A stretch of DNA of 38,150 nucleotides from assembly GCA_964611385.1 (NCBI GenBank), contig CAZSXS010000033.1:1-38150 (forward strand), given 5' to 3'. The translations under genes and the position numbers were made by a program. Of the stretch, positions 15,288-22,702 are shown piece after piece. The notes under the pieces were generated by a model. That model worked only from the letters and a program-made list of their open reading frames with translations, searched no databases and was not told the DNA's origin. Origin of the DNA: CAZSXS01 sp964611385 (GTDB lineage: Bacteria > Bacillota > Clostridia > Lachnospirales > CAYPQA01). Position 1 is the first letter of the stretch; every line of letters begins with the position of its first letter.

Positions 15288-16199
15288 TTGGCAAAACTGG
15301 CTAAAAGCGAAATATTGTTAGAGTCTGGAACAAACGAAATGGAGATCGTGGAATTTACCATTGACGGTGATCTTTTTGGCATTAATGTAGCTAAAGTTCG
15401 GGAGATTATGATGTCTGAGCCTGTCAAAGCCATGCCCCATTCTCATCCCGCGGTAGAAGGCGTTTTCAAACCTAGAGATATCGTTATAACTGTGATTAAT
15501 TTACCGAAGTACTTGGGGTTAAATTGCGAAAGAACTGAAAGGGACAAGGATCTATTCATCGTTACCAACTTTAATAAAATGTTTGTGGCTTTTCGTGTGC
15601 ATACGGTTGTGGGTATTGACAGAATTTCCTGGGATGCCATTGAGAAACCTGACAAAACCATTTATGGCGGGGGTGAAGGAGTCGCTACAGGGCTGGCACA
15701 ATTTGAAGGGCGTCTGATTACAATCTTGGACTTTGAAAAGATTGTCTGTGATATCTCCCCTGTAACGGGTATCCAAATGGATGAAATTGATCGCATGGGA
15801 AAACGCAAAAATGACGAGAGCCCCATCCTAGTTGTTGAGGATTCTGTTCTTCTGTCCAAGATGATCATAGAATGCCTGCACAAAGCCGGTTACACCAATA
15901 CGGTTAAATTCGATAACGGGCAGGAAGCATGGGATTTTTTATTAGGGATTAAGGGATCCAGTAATTTGCGTTCAAGAGCTGCTGTGATTATCACTGACAT
16001 CGAAATGCCGAAAATGGATGGCCACAGGCTAACAAAGCTTGTAAAGTCAGATGACGTCTTGAAAACAATTCCCTTAATTATCTTTTCCTCTTTAATAAAT
16101 GATGAAATGTATCTGAAAGGAAAGTCTCTAGGTGCTAATGAACAGCTTTCAAAGCCGGAAATCGGGCATTTGGTAGAGGTCATTGATCACTTGATTTAA
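15288..16199 (+). CDS. cheV: CheV-type chemotaxis coupling protein (CheW-REC)
   Basis: A 303-residue fusion of a CheW-like domain (about 15-155; VEFTIDGDLFGINVAKVREIM at its start) and a receiver domain (about 178-303; acidic ED near 184-185, phospho-acceptor Asp237 in ITDIEMPKMDG, Lys in the LSKPE loop). CheV couples chemoreceptors to the CheA kinase, and phosphorylation of the receiver tunes adaptation. The start is a TTG (15288) with AAAGGTAGGG upstream; no in-frame ATG precedes Met18, which lies inside the CheW fold. It is the first gene of a unit with a chemoreceptor and a diguanylate cyclase; no cheA or cheW gene is in the window. Confidence 0.9.
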   Translation: MAKLAKSEILLESGTNEMEIVEFTIDGDLFGINVAKVREIMMSEPVKAMPHSHPAVEGVFKPRDIVITVINLPKYLGLNCERTERDKDLFIVTNFNKMFVAFRVHTVVGIDRISWDAIEKPDKTIYGGGEGVATGLAQFEGRLITILDFEKIVCDISPVTGIQMDEIDRMGKRKNDESPILVVEDSVLLSKMIIECLHKAGYTNTVKFDNGQEAWDFLLGIKGSSNLRSRAAVIITDIEMPKMDGHRLTKLVKSDDVLKTIPLIIFSSLINDEMYLKGKSLGANEQLSKPEIGHLVEVIDHLI

Positions 16200-16201
16200 G
16201 T

Positions 16202-16284
16202 CCTATAAATGGTAGGTGTATTCAGGTACGTTATATTCTGTAAGACCGCCATACATATAAGATGAAACCTTACCAGCTTATAGG
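16202..16284 (+). ncRNA. Structured spacer between cheV and the receptor gene
   Basis: CCTATAA (16202-16208) pairs with TTATAGG (16278-16284), and GGTAGGT (16211-16217) pairs with ACCTTACC (16267-16274) with one bulged T. This makes a 14-base-pair helix closing about 49 bases. It does not match the c-di-GMP-I core I would expect in this context. No U-run terminator follows. Could be an mRNA processing or stability element, or an unknown regulatory RNA. Confidence 0.4.
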
Positions 16285-16354
16285 AAGGCAGCTTAGTATA
16301 CGCATGTAAACTGGGTTAAGATTTAATGAGATGATATTATGGAGGATCTATTTT

Positions 16355-18571
16355 ATGAAGAATCTCAAGATTAAAATGAAGTTGTTGGTTGGCTTCGGAA
16401 TTGTTCTGTTAATGCTGATCTGCTTGGGTATATCTGCGTTAGTAAACATTAATAATATGAACAAATTGGTTAACTTGTACAAAGATAGAAGCATGGTGAA
16501 TACCAAATTGGTCTGGACCATGAGAAGAAATTTGGTTTCCATACAAAGATACTTACTGATTTCCATGGTTACATTAGATCAAAAGGTTGTGGATGATAGT
16601 TTGGCTTCAGCCAGGAATGACAGAAATGCGCTCAATCAAAATATTGAGGACTATAAAAAAACCATGAGGACCGACCCAGCAAAAATTGATAATCTTTTGA
16701 AAGTACTGAATGAAGTAACCCCCATTCGGCTTGAGCTTGAAAAGCTTGCGTCCGAAAATACGGTAGAAGCCAATAACAAGGCCTTTGATTTATTCTTTAA
16801 AAGCTACAAGCCCGTGTTTGACAATGCAGCCGATATTTTGATTGATTTAGGAAATGATATTCAAAAGTTGGCGGATGATCAAGCTGTAACAGCAGGAGAG
16901 ACCGTTCGAATGGCTTATATTTTGTTGTTCATTGTGGGGCTCTTAAGTATTATCATTGTAATCGTAATGATTATGTTGATTTCCAAGTCTGTTGCTACCC
17001 CGGTTACTGCAATTCAAAAGGCCGCCGATGAAATTGCAAAAGGAAACTTAAACGTAAACCTTCGCGTGAACAGCAAAGATGAAATTGGCTTGCTGACAAG
17101 CTCCTTCATCACCCTAAGGGATACAATCTTAAAGCTGACTGGTGAAATTAACATCATGTCCACTGAGCTTGATAATGGTGATTTGGATGCAAAAATACCC
17201 GAGAACATATTTACTGGAGAATATAAGGGTGTAGCTGTTGCCATAAACAAAACAACCCAATCTCTGATTGACGATCATTTGCTGGTTTTGAAATCCTATA
17301 ACGAATTTGGAGTGGGGAACTTTAAGGTAGACCTGAAGCAGTATCCTGGCAAAAAGGCTATTGCGAATGAAATGTTTAATACCCTTAAATCAAATCTTCA
17401 ATCGGTTAATAAGGACGTTACAAAACTAATTAATGCTGCCATTGAGGGCAAATTAGAAACGAGAGTGGATACTGCAAACTATAAGGGTGACTGGAAAGAG
17501 TTGACTAACGGATTAAATCAGCTTTTACAGGCAGTTCATGATCCCATTAATGAAGCGAATCAAGTGCTGACTGCGCTCTCTAGCGGAAACTTTGCTGTAA
17601 GCGTAAACAAAGACTACAAGGGTAGCTTTGCTTTGATGATGAAATCTTTTGACAAGATGATTACTTCCATCTCATCTTATATAAGTGAAATTACAGAAGT
17701 TTTGGCAACGATCTCTGAAGGAGATTTAAGAAAAAGCATAACCAGAGAGTATGAGGGGCAGTATAACCAAATCAAGACTTCGATTAACAACATCGTAAAC
17801 ACTTTAAGATCTACCATCTCCGAAATTAAAGGCTCTGCAGATACCGTTTTGTCTGGAGCAAAGCAAATTTCTGAAACCTCTATGGATTTAGCTAACGGTG
17901 CAACCAATCAGGCCAGTTCAATCGAAGAATTGAATGCTTCCATTATAACTATTAATGAGCAGATTATGGAGAACGCTCAAAAAACACAGGATGCCAATAG
18001 CTTGTCCAAAAAATCAATTCAAGGTGCAGAGCATGGCAATGAGGAAATGGCCAAAATGCTTCAGTCCATGGAAGGAATTAAAGAAGCTTCCAAAAGCATT
18101 TCAAAGATTATTAAGACCATTGATGAGATTGCTTTCCAAACGAACCTTTTAGCGCTCAATGCAGCTGTTGAGGCTGCTCGTGCAGGTGAACACGGTAAGG
18201 GCTTTTCCGTTGTGGCAGAAGAAGTACGTTCCTTGGCGATCAGAAGTCAGCAGGCAGCCAAAGATACGACCCAGCTGATTGAAGACGCTATATCCAGGGT
18301 GAATGGCGGAACCAACATTGCCACCCAAACGGCAGAGGCGCTAAAAAATATCGTGGCAGATATCAACGCTATTTCTGAAATTATGAATGCCATATCCATT
18401 GCAAGCAAAGAACAGGCTGAAAGTATTTCACAAGTTTCTTTAGGGGTCAATCAGATTTCACAAGTGGTGCAAAGCAATTCCTCTACGTCTGAGGAATCTG
18501 CCGCTGCGGCCGAAGAACTCGACAGCCAAGCCGAGTTTCTTGCACAAATGGTTGCGAATTTCAAGATTTAA
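16355..18571 (+). CDS. Methyl-accepting chemotaxis protein with poly-HAMP array
   Basis: A 738-residue transmembrane chemoreceptor. TM1 about 10-31, an extracytoplasmic four-helix-bundle-type sensor (32-185), TM2 about 187-210, HAMP (211-262). A series of HAMP-like units follows, each marked by a GN/D/K-L/F motif near residues 230, 275, 321, 365, 411 and 456, with a steady 44-46-residue spacing. The signalling domain (about 490-738) contains the hairpin tip EIAFQTNLLALNAAVEAARA. There is no C-terminal CheR/CheB-tethering pentapeptide. GGAGG lies nine bases before the ATG at 16355, which is preferred over an upstream ATG at 16331. It is placed after cheV and 22 bases before the diguanylate cyclase gene. 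Confidence 0.93.
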   Translation: MKNLKIKMKLLVGFGIVLLMLICLGISALVNINNMNKLVNLYKDRSMVNTKLVWTMRRNLVSIQRYLLISMVTLDQKVVDDSLASARNDRNALNQNIEDYKKTMRTDPAKIDNLLKVLNEVTPIRLELEKLASENTVEANNKAFDLFFKSYKPVFDNAADILIDLGNDIQKLADDQAVTAGETVRMAYILLFIVGLLSIIIVIVMIMLISKSVATPVTAIQKAADEIAKGNLNVNLRVNSKDEIGLLTSSFITLRDTILKLTGEINIMSTELDNGDLDAKIPENIFTGEYKGVAVAINKTTQSLIDDHLLVLKSYNEFGVGNFKVDLKQYPGKKAIANEMFNTLKSNLQSVNKDVTKLINAAIEGKLETRVDTANYKGDWKELTNGLNQLLQAVHDPINEANQVLTALSSGNFAVSVNKDYKGSFALMMKSFDKMITSISSYISEITEVLATISEGDLRKSITREYEGQYNQIKTSINNIVNTLRSTISEIKGSADTVLSGAKQISETSMDLANGATNQASSIEELNASIITINEQIMENAQKTQDANSLSKKSIQGAEHGNEEMAKMLQSMEGIKEASKSISKIIKTIDEIAFQTNLLALNAAVEAARAGEHGKGFSVVAEEVRSLAIRSQQAAKDTTQLIEDAISRVNGGTNIATQTAEALKNIVADINAISEIMNAISIASKEQAESISQVSLGVNQISQVVQSNSSTSEESAAAAEELDSQAEFLAQMVANFKI

Positions 18572-18593
18572 AGCTAAGGTGATGTGATGTGGT

Positions 18594-20087
18594 ATGCTTG
18601 AAAAAATATTATTGATAGACGATAGCCCTGTGGTAGTCAAAACGCTTACAAGAATTTTACAGAATGACTATAGCATTTTTTCAACTACGGACGGAGATAG
18701 CGGATACAAGATGGCAAGGGAGGTTTTACCTGCCTTGATTCTTCTAGATATCATTATGCCGAAAACGGATGGTTTTCAGGTTATGAAGTACTTGAAAAAG
18801 GATCCTGTAACGGCAGAAATTCCTGTTGTTTTTCTGACCGGTCTTGATAACTATGAGGATGAGGAAAAGGGCTTTTCTGCTGGAGCCGTAGACTTTATCA
18901 AAAAGCCTTTTAAGCCGGAGATTATTAAAGCCAGAGTCAAAACACATGTAAGTTTATTTTCTAGCAACAGACAGCTTGCTGAAGAAAGAGCCTATAACAA
19001 AGCTCTACTACAACGTGCAGAAACCGACCCTTTGACCAAACTTTACAATAAGGAAGAATCCAGGCTTCGCATAGAGGATTGCCTCAAAAATGCCAATGCG
19101 CAGGATTTTTTTGCCCTGTTTATGATTGATATTGACAATTTCAAGGGCGTAAATGATAACCTGGGGCATCAATTTGGGGATGCTGTTCTTGTGGATATCG
19201 CTAGTAAAATCAAAAACCTTTTTCGGGAACTTGATATCGTGGGACGCACAGGTGGGGACGAATTTGTTGTCTTCATGCGAAAGATCAAGCACATAGATAC
19301 CATAAGGGAACGGGCCGAACAGCTCTGTGAAGCCTTTCGGCAAACCTACTCTGGTGAAAATAACGATTACAAAATCTCAGGTAGTATCGGAATAGCTCTT
19401 TACCCGGAAAATGGTGAAACCTTTTCTGAGCTTTATCATAATGCTGATCTTGCCCTTTACGAGTCCAAGCACAAGGGGAAAGACGGCTATACGCTCTATC
19501 AGGAAAATATCCAAGCTGCTGTGGTCAAGAGTGTGACCCGCATTGAAGAGGCAGAGCGCTCGGCCGCTTCCTTCTACACCGATGATATTGTATATGATAT
19601 TTTCAACATGCTCTATGAAACAAAGGACATGCGCACCACTTTAAATATGGTACTGGGCCTCATTGGTAAAAAGTTTAACTTAGGCCGCACCTCTATTTTT
19701 GAGCATTCGGAAGATGAAACAAGCGTAAGCAAAACCTTCGAATGGTGTGCAGAAGGCACTTCTCAGGAAATGGAATTTCAGCAGGAGATACCCATCAGTG
19801 AGCTGAATTTTCATTCCTTGTTCAACAAAAGTGGCATCCTTTGCTGTAACGATTTTAGCGTTTTAGACAAGCATACGGCCAGAAGCCTTAGTGGTCAAGG
19901 CATTCAATCCTTTTTGTACCATGCAATCTATGATAATGAAAAAATGATAGGCTATATTGCTTTTGATGACTGTAAAGAGAAGCGTCAGTGGCAAGGAAAG
20001 GAAAGCGCAACCCTCAGCTACATTGCAAGAATCCTTTCTATTTTCATCCTCAATCGGCGGCTAGCTGCTGTAGTGCATAAACAATAA
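18594..20087 (+). CDS. Response regulator diguanylate cyclase (REC-GGDEF-GAF-like)
   Basis: A 497-residue cytosolic protein: receiver (1-120, Asp52 in LDIIMPKTDG, Lys in FIKKPF) and a GGDEF domain (about 135-300) with an intact GGDEF motif at 220-224. The product-inhibition I-site RELD lies at 211-214, correctly spaced. A C-terminal region (about 325-490) resembles a GAF domain. It should make c-di-GMP from two GTP under control of phosphorylation and perhaps of a ligand or partner at the GAF-like end. The C-terminal position of the GAF-like domain after GGDEF is less common than the reverse. An AAGGTGA sequence 11 bases upstream is the likely ribosome site, and an in-frame TGA just upstream excludes a longer start. 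Last gene of the cheV unit. Confidence 0.9.
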   Translation: MLEKILLIDDSPVVVKTLTRILQNDYSIFSTTDGDSGYKMAREVLPALILLDIIMPKTDGFQVMKYLKKDPVTAEIPVVFLTGLDNYEDEEKGFSAGAVDFIKKPFKPEIIKARVKTHVSLFSSNRQLAEERAYNKALLQRAETDPLTKLYNKEESRLRIEDCLKNANAQDFFALFMIDIDNFKGVNDNLGHQFGDAVLVDIASKIKNLFRELDIVGRTGGDEFVVFMRKIKHIDTIRERAEQLCEAFRQTYSGENNDYKISGSIGIALYPENGETFSELYHNADLALYESKHKGKDGYTLYQENIQAAVVKSVTRIEEAERSAASFYTDDIVYDIFNMLYETKDMRTTLNMVLGLIGKKFNLGRTSIFEHSEDETSVSKTFEWCAEGTSQEMEFQQEIPISELNFHSLFNKSGILCCNDFSVLDKHTARSLSGQGIQSFLYHAIYDNEKMIGYIAFDDCKEKRQWQGKESATLSYIARILSIFILNRRLAAVVHKQ

Positions 20088-20130
20088 GCCAAAATCAAAT
20101 AATCAAATGATTAAATAACAATAAAGTAAA

Positions 20131-20173
20131 AGAGGCTACAGCTCATCAAGGTTTCGATGGGCAGTAGCCTCTT
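20131..20173. terminator. Bidirectional terminator between converging signalling genes
   Basis: AGAGGCTAC (20131-20139) pairs with GTAGCCTCT (20165-20173), extended by GCTCATC with GATGGGC (one G-U). It is A-rich on the left and T-rich on the right. It ends the cyclase gene on plus and the second receptor gene on minus. The outer AGAGGCTA/TAGCCTCT arms recur in the terminator at 30330. Confidence 0.8.
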
Positions 20174-20196
20174 TGTTGATATGAATTGATTCAAGT

Positions 20197-22062
20197 TTAT
20201 ATCTTTTCACTTTCTTTAATAAAATCATTCACCAACTCTTCTAAAGCCAAGGCTTGACTAGAGAGTTCCTGACTAGAAGCAGCATTTTGCTCGGCTGTTT
20301 GTGAATTTTCTGTAACGGAATGGGACATTTTTGCTATTTCATGATCTAACTCGTCAAGCAGTGAAATTTGTTCGTCGGAAGATTGGGCGATGCTGTGTGT
20401 GCGCTCATCACAATTATTAATTCCTAAAACAATGGTATTGAAGCTATCAGAGGTTTCATGAACAATTTTTTCACTTTTGTCGGCCTTTTCTAAAGAATTA
20501 TGAATTAATGCGTCACTGTCCTTTGCAGCCTCCCCGCTCTTGGTGGCCAGATTACGCACTTCCTCTGCCACAACAGCAAAGCCTTTGCCAGCTTGTCCGG
20601 CCCGAGCTGCTTCTACGGAAGCGTTTAAGGCCAGAATGTTGGTTTGGAAGGCAATATCCTCGATGTTTTTAATGATTTTAAAGATAGAATGATTTGCATC
20701 TGTCATATCACTAACCGACTTCAACATATCCTTCATTTGCGTATGGCCAAGCTGTGCCTGTGATTTAATTTCAGCTGTAGAGGTAGAGGTTTGCTTTGCA
20801 ATCTCCGACATGGACTTGGCCTTGTTCAGCAAGCTTTCAAAAGCACTTGACAGCTTCTGCATAAATTCGGATTGGGTGAATGCATTTGCTGCGGTCTGTT
20901 GACTGCTTTCAGCCATTTTGTTGGAAACAGCAAGGAAAGCGTCACTAGCCTCTTTAATTTTTTTGGCAAAGGCATGCTTGGACTCAAAAGCACGAAGCCT
21001 CGAAATATCTTGTACTACCTCAACATGACCAATTTGATTCTTGTCTGCATCATATAAATAGCTTAAATTCACTTGGAAGTCGGCACCAAATTGTTGGAAG
21101 TATGTAATCTCCTTACCCTTTCTCAAACTATCAATTCCGCAATCTTTTGTTTTGCAGATACAGGCTCCCCAGTTGCTGCAATGCTTGCCCAGCAGATCCT
21201 TCCGTTTCACCTTGAGTAGATTCTCAACCGGTTTATTGATAAAGGTCCAATTCATATTCATATCGGTCACCGACATGGGAAAAGGAATGGCATCTAATAT
21301 ACTGTCGTACCAAAAATATTTCTTGCAAACCATTTTGGAGATGGATAACAAGCTCTCACCTATAGGCGCTAGGCCTCCTTTAAATTGAGCATGACAAACA
21401 GAAGCATCCAAAGTACCAGTGGCAACGCTTCCTTCCAGACCGGATACGTTTTTACAAACCTGAAGCAGCTCGGTTCTTAAGTCTTCAAGGCTAAGCATCA
21501 TTTTGTTCTGTGTGTTGGTTGCGATTTCCTTGTTCCAGTCGCCGTTACGCAGACGAATGACCGCTTCCTCAGCGGCAACAAATGCATCTGAATAAGTCAT
21601 CACTAAGTCGTTCATGGTCTTGCAGAGCAGGGCAAAAACGCCCTTGTACTTCCCAGTTTCTATCATAAAGCTTCTGTTGTTCTTTTTATGCTCTTCAAGA
21701 AGCTTCTGTGTATCCTTTAACATCTCATTGATGATGCTGTTCATAACAGCAAATGTCTTAGGTTCATTATCTTGCAGTGCAGATTCTTTGATCATACCCT
21801 TTTCAAAAAGATTCTCGGCTTCTTCCTGAAGACAATCGGTTATTTTTAAGACGGAGTTTAAAACATTTCTAAAACTAAGAATCAGAATGACTAAAGATGC
21901 GATCAGAACACCAAGGGTGGTACCGATTATGATGCCTTTAGAAACTCCCGCCACAGCAAACAGAATGATGCTTGTTAGGCCTACAATTAAAAGTAAACAA
22001 GCAGATACCATCATCGTAACCATTGTTTTGCTTTTAATCTGTTTTAAAAACTCAAGATTCAT
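20197..22062 (-). CDS. PAS-containing methyl-accepting chemotaxis protein
   Basis: A 621-residue receptor with two adjacent N-terminal membrane helices (about 13-36 and 42-64) and almost no external loop, so it senses membrane or cytoplasmic cues. Residues 80-245 contain HAMP-like units (GKYKGVF, RLRNGDW, ATGTLDAS). A PAS domain follows (about 250-355) with a cysteine cluster Cys295, 301, 303 and 308 (HCSNWGACICKTKDCGI), a possible metal, heme or redox site. The signalling domain (about 380-615) has the tip DIAFQTNILALNASVEAARA and lacks a C-terminal pentapeptide. AAGGAGG supports the start. Its own promoter is at 22097-22125; it is convergent with the cheV unit rather than part of it. Confidence 0.92.
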   Translation of the reverse strand: MNLEFLKQIKSKTMVTMMVSACLLLIVGLTSIILFAVAGVSKGIIIGTTLGVLIASLVILILSFRNVLNSVLKITDCLQEEAENLFEKGMIKESALQDNEPKTFAVMNSIINEMLKDTQKLLEEHKKNNRSFMIETGKYKGVFALLCKTMNDLVMTYSDAFVAAEEAVIRLRNGDWNKEIATNTQNKMMLSLEDLRTELLQVCKNVSGLEGSVATGTLDASVCHAQFKGGLAPIGESLLSISKMVCKKYFWYDSILDAIPFPMSVTDMNMNWTFINKPVENLLKVKRKDLLGKHCSNWGACICKTKDCGIDSLRKGKEITYFQQFGADFQVNLSYLYDADKNQIGHVEVVQDISRLRAFESKHAFAKKIKEASDAFLAVSNKMAESSQQTAANAFTQSEFMQKLSSAFESLLNKAKSMSEIAKQTSTSTAEIKSQAQLGHTQMKDMLKSVSDMTDANHSIFKIIKNIEDIAFQTNILALNASVEAARAGQAGKGFAVVAEEVRNLATKSGEAAKDSDALIHNSLEKADKSEKIVHETSDSFNTIVLGINNCDERTHSIAQSSDEQISLLDELDHEIAKMSHSVTENSQTAEQNAASSQELSSQALALEELVNDFIKESEKI

Positions 22063-22096
22063 AAAAATTGCCTCCTTGATCTAGTTATTTTTGGTG

Positions 22097-22125
22097 ATTA
22101 TATTTGAAGCTTATGCAGTTGTCAA
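22097..22125 (-). promoter_or_regulatory. SigA-type promoter for the PAS receptor gene
   Basis: Minus-strand TTGACA (22125-22120), 17 bases, TATAAT (22102-22097): a full consensus match. It lies about 35 bases upstream of the ATG. Confidence 0.9.
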
Positions 22126-22174
22126 TGCTGCTAAGCATACATCAATGATCCTCATATCGTTACAGGATATCCCT

Positions 22175-22197
22175 CAAAATTGCAGTTCACAATTTTG
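22175..22197. promoter_or_regulatory. Inverted repeat upstream of the receptor promoter
   Basis: CAAAATTG (22175-22182) and CAATTTTG (22190-22197) form a perfect 8-base inverted repeat with a 7-base spacer, about 50-77 bases upstream of the -35 box at 22120-22125. It could be a regulator site; AT-rich palindromes of this size also arise by chance. Confidence 0.3.
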
Positions 22198-22295
22198 ATT
22201 TAAAATCTTTTGATCAATGGGTTTTAAAAATACAAAAAATGGCAAAAATTAAATAAAAACCCCCCTTACCCACAGGAATAGGAAAGGAGGTTAAG

Positions 22296-22388
22296 ATGCA
22301 ATATAAAAGCTTTATGAAAGCCAGTGTAGAAGCAACTATGCCTGTCGGGTGTGAAAATTTTTGTAGAAAATTTCTAGAAAAAGCTTGA
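22296..22388 (+). CDS. 30-residue ORF ahead of rpoB
   Basis: ATG 22296 follows an excellent ribosome site (AAAGGAGG, 5 bases) and opens a 30-codon frame ending TGA 22386-22388. The peptide begins MQYKSFMKASVEATMPVG and continues CENFCRKFLEKA, with two cysteines four apart. No family recognised. Its stop codon lies inside the -35 hexamer of the rpoB promoter, and no clear promoter of its own was seen in 22130-22290. It could be a regulatory leader peptide, a secreted or signalling peptide, or a chance frame; the strong ribosome site is the main support. Confidence 0.45.
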   Translation: MQYKSFMKASVEATMPVGCENFCRKFLEKA

Positions 22389-22413
22389 CAAGAAAAGTCA
22401 AAAGGGATAGAAT
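22385..22413 (+). promoter_or_regulatory. SigA-type promoter for rpoBC
   Basis: TTGACA (22385-22390), 17 bases, TAGAAT (22408-22413). TTGAC...GTCAA (22385-22401) forms an inverted repeat over the -35 box, and TGACAA...TTGTCA (22430-22448) forms another just after the expected start near 22420. These could be operator halves or chance. Confidence 0.8.
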
Positions 22414-22702
22414 AGGAAAACGTATCATCTGACAAAATCAAATTGTCACACATATTTTTATTATATCATATCTTCTTTTAAAATTCAACATATTTTATTC
22501 ACTTTCTTATAAGAATTTATTAACATTATACAGTACTATACTCCCGGATTTCTTTGGCTATGTGTGTTTTTTCGGATAAGCTTTTTTGGGGGTTCTGCCT
22601 GGGTTGATGATTTGGTTTTCATTGGCAGTTAGGATACGGTATTGTATTTTTTATTTTTTGAGATTTTTAATTTTTCTCTTAATTTGAAAGGGCGGTAGTG
22701 CA
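22414..22702 (+). other. Long untranslated leader of rpoBC
   Basis: About 285 bases between the promoter and the rpoB ATG. It is AT-rich at first, with an inverted repeat at 22430-22448, then G/T-rich (22560-22640) and T-rich near the end. No ORF with a ribosome site, no terminator and no known riboswitch was recognised. A weak additional promoter-like pair (TTGGCA near 22623, TATTTT 17 bases later) is possible. Confidence 0.4.

Noticed and set aside
16202..16354. c-di-GMP-I (GEMM) riboswitch in the spacer after cheV
   Set aside because: Conserved core segments of that class are absent; only a closing helix is visible, so left as an unassigned structure.
22214..22453. 79-codon minus-strand frame upstream of the PAS receptor
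   Set aside because: No ribosome site, hydrophobic low-information peptide, antisense to the rpoB promoter and the 30-codon ORF.
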